Source: Chromobacterium haemolyticum DSM 19808
GTDB lineage: Bacteria; Pseudomonadota; Gammaproteobacteria; Burkholderiales; Chromobacteriaceae
Assembly: GCF_000711885.1 (NCBI RefSeq)
Contig: NZ_JONK01000006.1
Coordinates: forward strand, 241,025-305,024
Reading direction: 5' to 3'
DNA: 64,000 nt
A program made the position numbers and the translations under genes. The notes beneath the pieces were generated by a model that was not told where the DNA came from, searched no databases, and saw nothing but the letters and a program-made list of their open reading frames with translations. The first letter of the stretch is position 1. Each line of letters opens with the position of its first letter. Shown here one piece after another: positions 50,117 through 58,727 of the stretch.

Positions 50117-50734
50117 ATGAGCCATACCCCGCTTTCCGACGCCGACTACCAACGCCTGGCCGCCATCTTGAACCGCTTTCTGCCGCAGCAGGGCATGAAT
50201 CTGGAACGCCTGGACGGCTTTTTCGCCGCCCTGCTCAGCGGTCCGGAACCAATCAAGCCAACCGAATGCCTGCCCATCATCATCGGCGAAGCCTTCGACG
50301 ACGACTCCGCCTTTCCCAGCGACAAGGCGCTGGAACAGTTCGCCAAGCTATTGATGGGGCATTGGCTGGACATCTCCGCCGCGCTGCGCGAGAACGACGC
50401 CTTCCAACCCTGGCTGGAACAGGATGCCGCCGGCGAGCTGCACGGCAATGATTGGGCCGAGGGCTTCTCCGAAGGCATGCAGTTGCTGAACGAGGACTGG
50501 GGCCTGCTGTTCGATGACCCGGAACACGCGCCGCTGTTGGAGCCCATCCTGACCCTGGCTTTCGAACGCAATCCGGACCCGGAAGTGCAAGTTCCCGCGC
50601 TGACGCCGACGCAACGCGAGCAGTGCCTGTCCGCACTGTCAGAATCCGTGCATGGCATTCACCGCTTCTTCGCCGCCATCCGCCGGCGTCTGGAGGAAGA
50701 GGAGCAGGAACTGGAGCGCCGGCAGCAGCACTGA
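50117..50734 (+). CDS. UPF0149/YgfB-family protein
   Basis: A 205-aa helical cytoplasmic protein of the YecA/YgfB family. LERLDGFFAALLSGPEPIKP is the family core (compare [14 protein letters not shown] in the 28167 protein). This one lacks the SEC-C zinc tail and ends in a charged helix (RRRLEEEEQELERR). Function unclear. Its TGA stop abuts the shortened repeat A9. Confidence 0.85.
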   Translation: MSHTPLSDADYQRLAAILNRFLPQQGMNLERLDGFFAALLSGPEPIKPTECLPIIIGEAFDDDSAFPSDKALEQFAKLLMGHWLDISAALRENDAFQPWLEQDAAGELHGNDWAEGFSEGMQLLNEDWGLLFDDPEHAPLLEPILTLAFERNPDPEVQVPALTPTQREQCLSALSESVHGIHRFFAAIRRRLEEEEQELERRQQH

Positions 50735-50794
50735 GAGCCCGTTCAAAGTCGCGCGCAAGAGCGAGGCAAGGCCTTGTAGACTTTGGACAGGTTC
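50735..50794 (+). mobile_element. family A repeat, short copy A9
   Basis: A 60-bp copy with only the ends (GAGCCCGTTCAAAGTC and GACTTTGGACAGGTTC). It directly follows the TGA stop of the YgfB-family gene. Confidence 0.7.
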
Positions 50795-50875
50795 GGATCC
50801 GGTCAACCAGTCCGCGGCGGCTACGTTGATAAGCAGGCCGGCTCTAGCCGCTCACCCACCGCCACAGGACCCGTC

Positions 50876-51697
50876 ATGAACCCTATCGAAGCCCTGCTGT
50901 TCGCCATCATCCAAGGCGTCAGCGAACTTTTTCCCATCAGCAGCCTGGGGCACGGCGTGCTGATTCCAGACTGGCTGCACTGGTCCATCAACCGCACAAG
51001 CCCGGACTTTCTGCCCTTCATGGTGGTACTGCATTTGGGCACCGCCGCCGCTCTGCTGCTCTATTTCCGCCGCGATTGGCTGAGGTTGATAGGCGGCTTC
51101 CTCAAGGCCGGAGGCAAAGCCAACAACCCGGAAGCCCGGCTCATGTGGCTGTTGATCGCGGGCACCATTCCCGCCGGCCTGCTGGGCCTGCTGTTGGAGA
51201 AACAACTACGCGCGCTGTTCGCCAGCGCCACCGCGGTGCTGATCTTCCTCAGCCTGAACGGCCTGCTTCTGCTGTGGGGAGATCACCTGAAACGGAAACA
51301 ATCCCACCTTGACCTGGACAAGCTGAGCTTGTCCGGCGCCATCAAGATCGGAGCCGGACAAGCCCTGGCCTTGCTGCCCGGCTTCTCCCGCTCGGGCGCC
51401 ACCCTGGTGGCCGGCCTCGCTCACGGCCTGGATTACGCCTCGTCCGCGCGCTTCTCTTTTCTGTTGGCCACCCCCATCATCGCCGCCGCCGGCGTGCTGG
51501 AAGTGCCCAAACTGGCGCACAGCCAAGCTTCGGCGGGGCTGCTGCTGGGCTGCGGCCTGTTGTCCGGCGCATGCGCTTACGCCAGCACGGCTTTTTTGAT
51601 GCGTTATTTCAAAAAAAGCGAGATCGAATCCTTGCGGCCATTTGGCTACTACTGCCTACTGGTGGGTCTGGGCGGCCTGCTGATCAAGCTGATTTAA
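50876..51697 (+). CDS. uppP: undecaprenyl-diphosphatase UppP (BacA)
   Basis: A 273-aa inner-membrane enzyme recycling undecaprenyl pyrophosphate for cell-wall and surface-polymer synthesis. The two signature regions are present: QGVSELFPISSLGHGVLIP near the N-terminus and PGFSRSGATLVAGL near residue 165. About eight helices. The first motif is a slightly variant form (SSLGH for SSTGH). ATG at 50876 with AGGA upstream. The TAA stop abuts repeat A10. Confidence 0.92.
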   Translation: MNPIEALLFAIIQGVSELFPISSLGHGVLIPDWLHWSINRTSPDFLPFMVVLHLGTAAALLLYFRRDWLRLIGGFLKAGGKANNPEARLMWLLIAGTIPAGLLGLLLEKQLRALFASATAVLIFLSLNGLLLLWGDHLKRKQSHLDLDKLSLSGAIKIGAGQALALLPGFSRSGATLVAGLAHGLDYASSARFSFLLATPIIAAAGVLEVPKLAHSQASAGLLLGCGLLSGACAYASTAFLMRYFKKSEIESLRPFGYYCLLVGLGGLLIKLI

Positions 51698-51797
51698 GAG
51701 CCTGTTTACGATCTGTTGCGCTGTAGCGATACCGCAATACGTGGCTCGCCGAGTGCGGCTTGCCTCCACTTAAGCAGCAAGATAGCAAGCACGCGCC
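51698..51797 (+). mobile_element. family A repeat, degenerate copy A10
   Basis: The left end GAGCCTGTTTACGATCTG is intact immediately after the uppP stop. The right end is decayed (AGCAAGATAGCAAGCACGCGC). Confidence 0.6.
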
Positions 51798-51886
51798 AAA
51801 TACTTCAATCCTGTTTTCCAAAACGAATACTATTGCAAAAAATTGCATTCTGATCATATATTCGAACAAATTATGAGCACAGCTTA

Positions 51887-51915
51887 TTGGACTGATCGGT
51901 CTAGTGCTTTAGAAT
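51887..51915 (+). promoter_or_regulatory. promoter upstream of the Nudix gene, NemR-like half site
   Basis: TTGGAC and TAGAAT are 17 bp apart. The spacer holds GATCGGTCTAG, nine of ten bases shared with the right half of the NemR-like operator at 24605-24619, and the -10 box is identical. Confidence 0.55.
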
Positions 51916-51931
51916 CGGATAAATAAGATCC

Positions 51932-51969
51932 AGGGCCACTCTCGATAGTGGCCCTAACTAATTTTTTTT
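51932..51969 (+). terminator. hairpin plus T8 before the Nudix gene (attenuator-like)
   Basis: AGGGCCACT-ctcgat-AGTGGCCCT, six bases, then eight T's, ending five bases before the Nudix ATG. It could end a short RNA of about 45 nt or attenuate the gene. The gap before the T run makes it imperfect. Confidence 0.5.
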
Positions 51970-51974
51970 GAAGA

Positions 51975-52445
51975 ATGAGTGTTTTGGAAGAAAAAAGAAA
52001 CGAGCGCCTGCCCGCGGACTTGGCCAGGCGCGCAACCGCCATTATCGAACTACCTGATGGCGTGCTGGTCACTGCGGCCAAAGGCGGCCGCTACAATCTT
52101 CCTGGCGGCAAGGCCGCCCGCGGCGAACTGCGCTCCCAGGCGCTGATCCGTGAAGTGCGGGAAGAAACCGGCTTGCGCATCAACTCCATGCTGTACCTGT
52201 TCGATCACATCACCCCGTTCAACGCGCACAAGGTTTACCTCTGCATTGCGCAGGGCCAGCCGCGCCCGCAGGGAGAGATCGAACGCATCGCGCTGGTATC
52301 GTCGCCGGACACCGACATGGATTTGTTCATCGAAGGCCGCGCCATCCTGCGCCGCTACGCTCGGCTGCGCGGCGAGGTCACCGCCAAGGGCGACGCACTG
52401 CGCGCGCTGCTGGGGCTGGCCCGCTATATCGCCAAGGTGGATTGA
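51975..52445 (+). CDS. Nudix hydrolase
   Basis: A 156-aa Nudix-fold pyrophosphatase. The Nudix box is complete (GGKAARGE, then seven residues, then REVREETGL). Substrate unknown; candidates are oxidised nucleotides or NDP-sugars. The charged N-terminus (EEKRNERLPADLARRA) is short and no extra domain is present. The ATG at 51975 has only GAAG upstream and lies directly after a terminator-like hairpin, so expression may be conditional. Confidence 0.85.
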   Translation: MSVLEEKRNERLPADLARRATAIIELPDGVLVTAAKGGRYNLPGGKAARGELRSQALIREVREETGLRINSMLYLFDHITPFNAHKVYLCIAQGQPRPQGEIERIALVSSPDTDMDLFIEGRAILRRYARLRGEVTAKGDALRALLGLARYIAKVD

Positions 52446-52473
52446 ACCTGCCTGAACGCATCGCGCCATGCAA

Positions 52474-52503
52474 AACAGGACATGCCAAGGCATGTCCTGT
52501 TGC
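52474..52503. terminator. bidirectional terminator
   Basis: AACAGGACATGCC-aa-GGCATGTCCTGTT between the convergent Nudix gene and membrane-protein gene. Confidence 0.75.
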
Positions 52504-52525
52504 TTTTCCAAGCCATCTTTCAGAT

Positions 52526-53107
52526 TCAGATGTCGGTTGCAGGCGCCGAGCCCTCTACTCCGCGCGCAGCGTCGGCCACGCCGGCAGGCAAATCCACCCA
52601 GCCCGCCGCAGAACCCAGCGACAAAGCCCCGGCCAGCAGTACCATGGCCACCGGCGCGAACAACAATACGCCCAACGCCACCCGCAGCCGATGAATGCCG
52701 GACACCACGGCCAGCGCGTTGACCAGCACCAGGATGCCGAAGATGGACAGCACCGCGTTGACCGCCAGCGCCGCGTCGTCCGGCAACCAGCTGGTCAGCG
52801 GTTCAATGAACTGCAGACCGCTGGCCACCGCCACCAGGCCGAACAGCGAGCCATGACCGTTCCATTTGGCAAAACGCAGCCATAAACCGATGAAGCTGGC
52901 GAAACACAGGGTTTCCGCCAAGGTGAACAGCACCATGAACAGCATGCGCCCGGTCAGGTTGTTGCCCAGCTCGGCCGTGTCCGCGCTGGCCACCAGGCCC
53001 AGCGCGATCAGAAACAGCAGGGTCTGCCAGCGCGGATACTGATACTCGTCCAGGGGCTTGACCCGGAAGCGAAGCAAATCCACCACATCGTCAATCAGCA
53101 GGCGCAT
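52526..53107 (-). CDS. membrane protein of unknown function
   Basis: A 193-aa protein with about five hydrophobic helices (LLFLIALGLVASA, MLFMVLFTLAETLCF, GLVAVASGLQF, AVLSIFGILVLVNALAVV, ALGVLLFAPVAMVLLAGAL). No family recognised. It starts 8 bp after the purU stop on the same strand, so it is probably co-transcribed with purU. No link in function is evident. Confidence 0.7.
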   Translation of the reverse strand: MRLLIDDVVDLLRFRVKPLDEYQYPRWQTLLFLIALGLVASADTAELGNNLTGRMLFMVLFTLAETLCFASFIGLWLRFAKWNGHGSLFGLVAVASGLQFIEPLTSWLPDDAALAVNAVLSIFGILVLVNALAVVSGIHRLRVALGVLLFAPVAMVLLAGALSLGSAAGWVDLPAGVADAARGVEGSAPATDI

Positions 53108-53115
53108 GTCCGCTC

Positions 53116-53979
53116 TCAGTCAAAGACTACCGTCTTGTTGTTATAGGACAGCACGGGGTTATCCATATGCCAGCGCACTGCGCGCGACAGCACCACCTTC
53201 TCCAGATCGCGGCCTTTCTGGATTAAGTCGTCCACCTCGTCGCGATGGGAAATGCGGGTGACTTCCTGCTCAATGATCGGGCCTTCGTCCAGATCCTCGG
53301 TCACATAGTGGCTGGTGGCGCCGATCAGCTTGACCCCGCGCGCAAAAGCGCGGTGGTAGGGCTTGGCTCCGTCGAAGGCGGGCAGGAAACTGTGATGGAT
53401 GTTGATCACCCGGTCCGGATACCGCTCGACGAACTTGTGCGACAGAATCTGCATATAACGAGCCAGCACGATGAAGTCCACGCCGGCCTCTTCCAGCAAG
53501 CGGAACTGCTCGGCCTCGGCCTCGGCCTTGTTGTCCTTGGTGACCTTGATCACATGGAAAGGGATGCCGTTGAACTCCACCAGCCTGCGGCAGGTTTCGT
53601 GGTTGGAAATCACCAGCGGAATCTCGCAGTCCAGTTCGCCGATGCGCCAGCGGTGCATCAGGTCCACCAGACAGTGCTCGTACTGCGACACGAAGATGGC
53701 CATCCGCGGCTTGCGGGTGGACAGCGACACTTTCCAGTTCATCGCGTGCTCGTCGGCAATCGGCTGGAAGGCGGCGGCGAAATTCTCCATCGGCAGGGTG
53801 AAACCGTTCACATCCCACTGCACCCGCATCAGGAACAGGTTTTCGCTGGTGTCCTGATGCTGGTCCGCGTGCATGATGTTGGCGTTGTAGGTCATCAGGA
53901 AATTGGCGATCGCCGCCACCAGGCCCTTCTTGTCCGGCGCGCTGATCAACAGCGTGGCCGACTGCTTGTCTTGACTCAT
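53116..53979 (-). CDS. purU: formyltetrahydrofolate deformylase
   Basis: A 287-aa enzyme hydrolysing 10-formyl-THF to formate and THF. The N-terminal ACT domain (about 1-85; LLISAPDKKGLVAAIANFL) is followed by a formyltransferase fold (about 95-287) with INIHHSFLPAFDGAKPYHRA and the catalytic Asp in TEDLDEGPIIEQ. ATG at 53979 is the standard MSQDKQ-type start. folD lies just upstream on the same strand, so two folate one-carbon genes adjoin, separated by a terminator. Confidence 0.95.
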   Translation of the reverse strand: MSQDKQSATLLISAPDKKGLVAAIANFLMTYNANIMHADQHQDTSENLFLMRVQWDVNGFTLPMENFAAAFQPIADEHAMNWKVSLSTRKPRMAIFVSQYEHCLVDLMHRWRIGELDCEIPLVISNHETCRRLVEFNGIPFHVIKVTKDNKAEAEAEQFRLLEEAGVDFIVLARYMQILSHKFVERYPDRVINIHHSFLPAFDGAKPYHRAFARGVKLIGATSHYVTEDLDEGPIIEQEVTRISHRDEVDDLIQKGRDLEKVVLSRAVRWHMDNPVLSYNNKTVVFD

Positions 53980-54085
53980 GATCGGATTCTGCTTACTGCG
54001 AACTAAAACCGTCGATTTTACGATAGCCGGGCCGCCATCGTCTCGCTTTGTTTGCAAGCATTTGCCATCAAGCACGCCGATAAAA

Positions 54086-54123
54086 CAAAAACGCCGCCGC
54101 CACGGCTGCGGCGACGGCGTTTT
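54086..54123 (-). terminator. terminator of folD
   Basis: ACGCCG-CCGC with GCGG-CGGCGT, A/T tracts on both sides, directly past folD. Confidence 0.75.
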
Positions 54124-54143
54124 CGGCTGAACGAACGCGCCGT

Positions 54144-54995
54144 TCAAGCATGCATATTGGCGGAATCCAAGGTGTTTTGCAGCAAGGTGGCCACCGTCAT
54201 CGGCCCCACGCCGCCCGGCACCGGGGTGATGAAGCCGGCGCGTTCGGCCGCCGAGGAGAATTCCACGTCGCCGCACAGCTTGCCGCTGTCCAGCCGGTTG
54301 ATGCCCACGTCGATCACCACCGCGCCCGGCTTGATCCATTCGCCCTTGACGAAGTTAGGAATGCCCACTGCCGCCACAACGATGTCGGCCGCGGCCACTT
54401 CAGCGGCCAGATCGGCGGTGGCACTGTGACACACCGTCACCGTGGCGCGCGCCAGCAGCATTTCCAAGGCTTGGGGACGGCCAACGATATTGGAGGCGCC
54501 GACGATCACCGCCTTCTTGCCCTTGGGATCAATGCCGTACTCTTCCAGCAGCGTCATCACGCCGCGAGGAGTGCACGGCCGCAGCAAGGGCATCTTGATC
54601 GCCAGCCGGCCCATATTGTAGGGATGGAAGCCGTCAACATCCTTTTTAGGATCGATGCGCTCGATCACCGCCTGCGGATCAATCTGCTTGGGCAGCGGCA
54701 GCTGCACCAGAATACCGTCGACATCCGCGTCGGCGTTCAAGCGATCAATGATATCCAGCAGTTCCTGTTGGCTGGTGCCGGCCGGCAAGTCGTAGGCCAA
54801 GGAACGGATGCCGGCTTTCTCGCAGGAGCGCTTCTTGCTGCCCACGTACACCGCGGACGCCGGGTCCTCGCCCACCAGAATCACCGCCAGCGCCGGGGCG
54901 CGCTTGCCCGCGGCCAGGCGCGCCTGCACGCCCTCGCCCACCTGGGCGATCAGTTTTTCCGCTACCGCTTTGCCGTCAATCAGTTGTGCTGCCAT
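54144..54995 (-). CDS. folD: bifunctional methylene-THF dehydrogenase/cyclohydrolase
   Basis: A 283-aa cytoplasmic enzyme interconverting 5,10-methylene-THF and 10-formyl-[17 protein letters not shown] contains the catalytic Lys region, [11 protein letters not shown] and the NADP-binding [18 protein letters not shown] and [15 protein letters not shown] are conserved. I chose the ATG at 54995 ([15 protein letters not shown]), the family start. Confidence 0.96.
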   Translation of the reverse strand: MAAQLIDGKAVAEKLIAQVGEGVQARLAAGKRAPALAVILVGEDPASAVYVGSKKRSCEKAGIRSLAYDLPAGTSQQELLDIIDRLNADADVDGILVQLPLPKQIDPQAVIERIDPKKDVDGFHPYNMGRLAIKMPLLRPCTPRGVMTLLEEYGIDPKGKKAVIVGASNIVGRPQALEMLLARATVTVCHSATADLAAEVAAADIVVAAVGIPNFVKGEWIKPGAVVIDVGINRLDSGKLCGDVEFSSAAERAGFITPVPGGVGPMTVATLLQNTLDSANMHA

Positions 54996-55180
54996 GGGCC
55001 GGTTCCATAAAAGAAGCTGAAAAAGAAGGCGCATATTCTCGCATTTTTCGGCCCGCTCCGAAATGCCGCCGCGCAACAAAACTTACTTAACATCAAGATA
55101 AATAAAGGGAACTGCCACCTCCTCCGCCACGCGCCCAATATTGCGCCCCAGAACGGCCGCAATTTAATTGCAAACAGGTG

Positions 55181-55209
55181 TTGACAGCCTAAATCGCCAT
55201 CCGTATAGT
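55181..55209 (+). promoter_or_regulatory. strong promoter of the tRNA cluster
   Basis: TTGACA and TATAGT with a 17-bp spacer, about 15 bp before the first tRNA. Confidence 0.88.
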
Positions 55210-55224
55210 TGCGGTCTCTGTCGT

Positions 55225-55301
55225 CGGGGCGTAGCGCAGCCTGGTAGCGCACCTGATTTGGGATCAGGGGGTCGCGAGTTCGAATCCCGCCGCCCCGACC
55301 A
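55225..55301 (+). tRNA. tRNA-Pro (anticodon TGG)
   Basis: A 77-nt cloverleaf with acceptor CGGGGCG/CGCCCCG, TTCGAATC T-loop and encoded CCA. Anticodon loop TTTGGGA gives TGG. First of four tRNA genes in tandem. Confidence 0.97.
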
Positions 55302-55323
55302 GACGAGGCAAAACCCGACGTGA

Positions 55324-55400
55324 GCGCCCGTAGCTCAACCGGATAGAGCACCGGCCTTCTAAGCCGGGGGTTACAGGTTCGAGTCCTGTCGGGCGCGCCA
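55324..55400 (+). tRNA. tRNA-Arg (anticodon TCT)
   Basis: Acceptor GCGCCCG/CGGGCGC, anticodon loop CTTCTAA, TTCGAGTC T-loop, encoded CCA; 77 nt. Confidence 0.97.
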
Positions 55401-55434
55401 AAGTAGTTGTGGTACAATGCAGTCGTTTTACAGT

Positions 55435-55511
55435 GGTGGATGTAGCTCAGTTGGTAGAGTCCAGGATTGTGATTCCTGTTGTCGTGGGTTCGAGCCCCAT
55501 CATCCACCCCA
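55435..55511 (+). tRNA. tRNA-His (anticodon GTG), copy 1
   Basis: A 77-nt gene including the extra 5' G (position -1) facing C73. Acceptor GTGGATG/CATCCAC, loop TTGTGAT, encoded CCA. Confidence 0.97.
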
Positions 55512-55558
55512 CCCTATTTTAAGTTGCCGCCTCATGGCGTCGGCTCACCGCTTTCGGC

Positions 55559-55635
55559 GGTGGATGTAGCTCAGTTGGTAGAGTCCAGGATTGTGATTCC
55601 TGTTGTCGTGGGTTCGAGCCCCATCATCCACCCCA
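55559..55635 (+). tRNA. tRNA-His (anticodon GTG), copy 2
   Basis: Identical to copy 1, 47 bp downstream; a recent tandem duplication. A terminator follows at once. Confidence 0.97.
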
Positions 55636-55642
55636 AATCTTA

Positions 55643-55671
55643 AAAAAACCCGGCCAAACGCCGGGTTTTTT
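55643..55671 (+). terminator. terminator of the tRNA cluster
   Basis: CCCGGC-caaac-GCCGGG followed by six T's. Confidence 0.9.
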
Positions 55672-55704
55672 CATTTTTGCGACTCATAAGGTCAGTTTTG
55701 GGCC

Positions 55705-55732
55705 TTGTCTGACAGTTCAAGCTCCGTATAAT
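55705..55732 (+). promoter_or_regulatory. promoter of the GntR gene
   Basis: TTGTCT and a perfect TATAAT, 16 bp apart, about 50 bp before the start codon. Confidence 0.6.
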
Positions 55733-55780
55733 CGAATACATTTGCATGACACCGCTTGACTGACGACGACACCCACCACC

Positions 55781-56464
55781 ATGACCACCATGCAGCCGAT
55801 CAAGCGCCAGACGCTCACCAGTGCCGTAACCGAATCCTTGCGCCAGCGCATTCTCTCCGGGGAATTCGCCGATGGCCAACAACTGCGCCAAGAGGCGCTG
55901 TCCAATGAATACGGCGTCAGCCGGGTGCCGGTGCGCGAGGCGCTGCGCCAGCTGGAAGCCGAAGGCCTGATCCAGATCATCGACCACAAGGGCGCACTGG
56001 TGTCCAAGTTGTCGCTGGAAGACGTGCTGGAGCTGCTGGAAATCCGCGCGATGCTGGAGGGCTCGGTTCTCAAAGCCGCCATCCCCTGTCACACCAAGGC
56101 CGATCACGATCTGGCCCAGCAAACCCTGCGCGAATTCGAACAAGCGCTGCGCAACAACGACGTGCGCCACTGGGGCGAATTGAACTCTCGCTTCCATCTT
56201 GCGCTGTACCGAGCCGCCAAGCGGCCAAACACGCTGGCGCTGATCGAGCAACTGCACAATAAAACCGACCGCTACACCCGGATGCAGATCTTGTTCACCC
56301 GCACCATGGAACGGGCGCACGAGGAACACAGCAAACTGCTGGAGCTGTCACGCCAAGGCAAGGCCGATGAAGCCGCGGAATTCATCCGCTTTCACATTCT
56401 GTCCGCCGGCCACGCCCTGGAAGACTACCTGCGCAACCAAAGCCCGCAGAACGCCTTGAGCTGA
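55781..56464 (+). CDS. GntR-family (FCD) transcriptional regulator
   Basis: A 227-aa regulator with an N-terminal winged helix (about 8-75; LRQEALSNEYGVSRVPVREA) and a C-terminal all-helical FCD ligand domain (about 85-215) with the metal-binding His/Asp pattern (SRFHLALY, RAHEEHSKLL, RFHILSAGHAL). FCD regulators sense organic acids or sugars acids. Ligand unknown. It precedes the two pirin genes on the same strand and may or may not control them. Confidence 0.88.
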   Translation: MTTMQPIKRQTLTSAVTESLRQRILSGEFADGQQLRQEALSNEYGVSRVPVREALRQLEAEGLIQIIDHKGALVSKLSLEDVLELLEIRAMLEGSVLKAAIPCHTKADHDLAQQTLREFEQALRNNDVRHWGELNSRFHLALYRAAKRPNTLALIEQLHNKTDRYTRMQILFTRTMERAHEEHSKLLELSRQGKADEAAEFIRFHILSAGHALEDYLRNQSPQNALS

Positions 56465-56598
56465 AACCCGCCGCTCCGTCTTCAAATTATTTGAACCTGG
56501 CGCGCAATTCTTTGCGCTATCAAGCGCCATGACGGCGCGTAATAATCCGATCATGCCAACCGCCGGACGCGAGTCCGGCCCCACAGGGAGACATGGTC

Positions 56599-57447
56599 AT
56601 GCAACACTCTTTCATCAGCCGGGAAGCGGAGCGCCTGGTCGACGGCCAAGCGGTGACCGACGGCGCAGGCGTGCGCCTGCTTCGCGTGCTCACCGCCGAT
56701 CTGCAGCGACGGCTGGACCCATTCCTGATGCTGGACGAATTCCGCTCCGATAATCCCGGCGATTACATCGCCGGCTTCCCCAGCCATCCGCACCGGGGCT
56801 TTGAAACCGTCACCTATATGCTGGCAGGCCGCATGCGCCACCGCGACAACGCCGGCAACGAAGGCCTGCTCGGACCTGGCGGCGTGCAATGGATGACCGC
56901 CGGCCGCGGCATCGTCCATTCCGAACTGCCGGAACAGGAAGACGGCCTGATGCACGGCTTCCAGCTGTGGCTGAACCTGCCGGCGGAACGCAAGCTGTGC
57001 GCGCCGTGGTATCGCGACATTCCCGCCGCCGAGATTCCAACAGCCCCGACCGACGGCGCGGCGCGGCTGATCGCCGGGCGTTGGCGCGGCCAGGCCGGCG
57101 CGGTCGAGCGGGAGCTCACCGAACCGCTCTATCTGGATCTGCATCTTGACGCCGGAGGCGAAGAGGCGCTGGAGATACCCTCCGGCCACAACGCGTTCAT
57201 CTACGTCTACCAGGGCGAGGTCGCCGTCGGTGCGCAGCAACGCGGCGTCAAGGCAAGGCAGATGGCGGTGCTGGACAATCGCAACGGCAGCAACGGCGTC
57301 AGCGTTCGCGCCGAGATCGACAGCCGCTTGTTGCTGATTGCCGGCAAGCCCCTGGGCGAACCCATCGCCCAGTGGGGGCCGTTTGTGATGAATACCCGCG
57401 AGCAAGTGGAAGAAGCCATAGCTGATTTCCGCGACGGACGTTTCTAA
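56599..57447 (+). CDS. pirin-family bicupin protein 1
   Basis: A 282-aa bicupin. The N-terminal cupin carries the pirin metal motif (FPSHPHRGFETVTYMLAG, then GRGIVHSE). Pirins bind iron and some act as quercetinases or redox sensors. I chose the ATG at 56599, nine bases after GGGAG; an ATG two codons earlier is too close to it. The TAA stop abuts repeat A11, and a second pirin follows. Confidence 0.88.
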   Translation: MQHSFISREAERLVDGQAVTDGAGVRLLRVLTADLQRRLDPFLMLDEFRSDNPGDYIAGFPSHPHRGFETVTYMLAGRMRHRDNAGNEGLLGPGGVQWMTAGRGIVHSELPEQEDGLMHGFQLWLNLPAERKLCAPWYRDIPAAEIPTAPTDGAARLIAGRWRGQAGAVERELTEPLYLDLHLDAGGEEALEIPSGHNAFIYVYQGEVAVGAQQRGVKARQMAVLDNRNGSNGVSVRAEIDSRLLLIAGKPLGEPIAQWGPFVMNTREQVEEAIADFRDGRF

Positions 57448-57587
57448 GAACCTGTTTACGATCTGCTGCGCGTCGGTGATACGGCGTTGAAAACAACTTC
57501 GAAATGCTCATGTACCATGCGTACACTCCGCTTCCTCAGCTGTTTTCGCCTTGTCTCACCTTAGCTCGCGAGAGCGTAAACACGTCC
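57448..57587 (+). mobile_element. family A repeat, copy A11, plus a tiny remnant
   Basis: A 140-bp full copy (GAACCTGTTTACGATCTGC to GAGCGTAAACACGTCC) flanked by TAA on both sides; the left TAA is the pirin-1 stop. A 39-bp mini-copy with only the ends (GAACCCGTTCAAAGT and ACTTGAACACCCCC) follows at 57591-57629, again followed by TAA. Confidence 0.85.
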
Positions 57588-57657
57588 TAAGAACCCGTTC
57601 AAAGTTTCGCGAGCGACTTGAACACCCCCTAAACGCAACTCATTGCCTGGAGCCGCC

Positions 57658-58518
57658 ATGCCGCTGCTTACTCAAACCATCGTCAGTCTGGACCGCGACA
57701 TCGGCTTTCCGGTGCGCCGCCTGTTGCCCACCCGCCAGGCGCGCCGGGTCGGCCCCTTCGTGTTTCTCGATCACATGGGTCCGGCCCATTTCGCCGCCGA
57801 AGGCAGCGCCGGCGATGTGCGGCCCCACCCTCACATCGGCCTGGCCACCGTCACCTATCTGTTTTCCGGCGCGATGATGCACCGCGACAGCCTGGGCACG
57901 GTGCAGCGCATCAAGCCCGGCGCGGTCAATCTGATGACCGCCGGCAGCGGCATCACCCACTCCGAGCGGGTGCCGGCCGACATCCGCCAACAAGGCGTCG
58001 CGGTGGAAGGCATGCAGCTGTGGCTGGCGCTGCCGGACGAACTGGAAGAATGCGACCCCGCCTTCGCCCACTATCCGGCCGAGGATTTGCCGCGCTGGAA
58101 CCAGGCCGGGGTGGAATTGAATCTGCTGATCGGCGCCGGCTGGGGCCGGTTCTCGCCGGTCGCCTATCCGCTGCCGGTGTTCTACGCCAGCGCCGTCATG
58201 CCTGCCGGCGCGCGGTTGACGCTGCCGGAAGGCGTGGACGAACTAGCCGCCTATGTCGCCTCCGGCGAGTTGGACGTGGACGGCGCCGCGCTGGGCTCCA
58301 ATCAGTTGGGCCTGCTGCGAACGGGTCAAGGCGGCGAACTGCTCGCGCTTAGCGACAGCCGGGTGATGCTGCTAGGTGGCACGCCGCCGGCCAGCCCGCG
58401 TTATCTGGACTGGAACTTCGTGTCCAGCAACCGCGATCGTTTGGCTCAGGCGCGCGCGGACTGGATTGCGCAGCGCTTCCCGATGGTGCCGGGGGAGACG
58501 GAGTTCATTCCCCTGTGA
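57658..58518 (+). CDS. pirin-family bicupin protein 2
   Basis: A 286-aa bicupin related to pirin 1 but clearly diverged. The metal motif is RPHPHIGLATVTYLFSG with GSGITHSERVP, and FLDHMGPAHF is typical of the YhhW-distinct pirin subgroup. ATG at 57658 gives MPLLTQTIVSLDRDIGFPVRR. The TGA stop abuts repeat A12. The two pirins are separated by repeats rather than by a regulatory region. Confidence 0.88.
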   Translation: MPLLTQTIVSLDRDIGFPVRRLLPTRQARRVGPFVFLDHMGPAHFAAEGSAGDVRPHPHIGLATVTYLFSGAMMHRDSLGTVQRIKPGAVNLMTAGSGITHSERVPADIRQQGVAVEGMQLWLALPDELEECDPAFAHYPAEDLPRWNQAGVELNLLIGAGWGRFSPVAYPLPVFYASAVMPAGARLTLPEGVDELAAYVASGELDVDGAALGSNQLGLLRTGQGGELLALSDSRVMLLGGTPPASPRYLDWNFVSSNRDRLAQARADWIAQRFPMVPGETEFIPL

Positions 58519-58658
58519 GAACCTGTTTACGATCTACTACGCTTCAGCGGTACGGCATTGAAAACGTCTTCAAAATGCTCATGTACCGTGTGTACATTCC
58601 GCTTTTTCCGCCGTTTTCGCCTTGTCTCGCCCTGGCTCGCGAGATCGGAAACACGTTC
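58519..58658 (+). mobile_element. family A repeat, copy A12
   Basis: A 140-bp copy (GAACCTGTTTACGATC to GATCGGAAACACGTTC), left flank TGA (the pirin-2 stop), right flank TAA. Confidence 0.82.
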
Positions 58659-58678
58659 TAAGGGAACAGCCCCAAAAC

Positions 58679-58710
58679 AAAACCCCCGCCAGTTTCCTGA
58701 CGGGGGTTTT
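58679..58710. terminator. bidirectional terminator
   Basis: AAAACCCCCG-CAG with CTG-CGGGGGTTTT between pirin 2 and the convergent haemagglutinin-like gene. Confidence 0.88.
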
Positions 58711-58727
58711 CGCTTGGATCGAACACC

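Noticed and set aside
55225..55671. Integration site of a mobile island at the tRNA cluster
   Set aside because: No integrase, no direct repeat of a tRNA 3' end beyond the tandem tRNA-His duplication, and the neighbours are ordinary genes.
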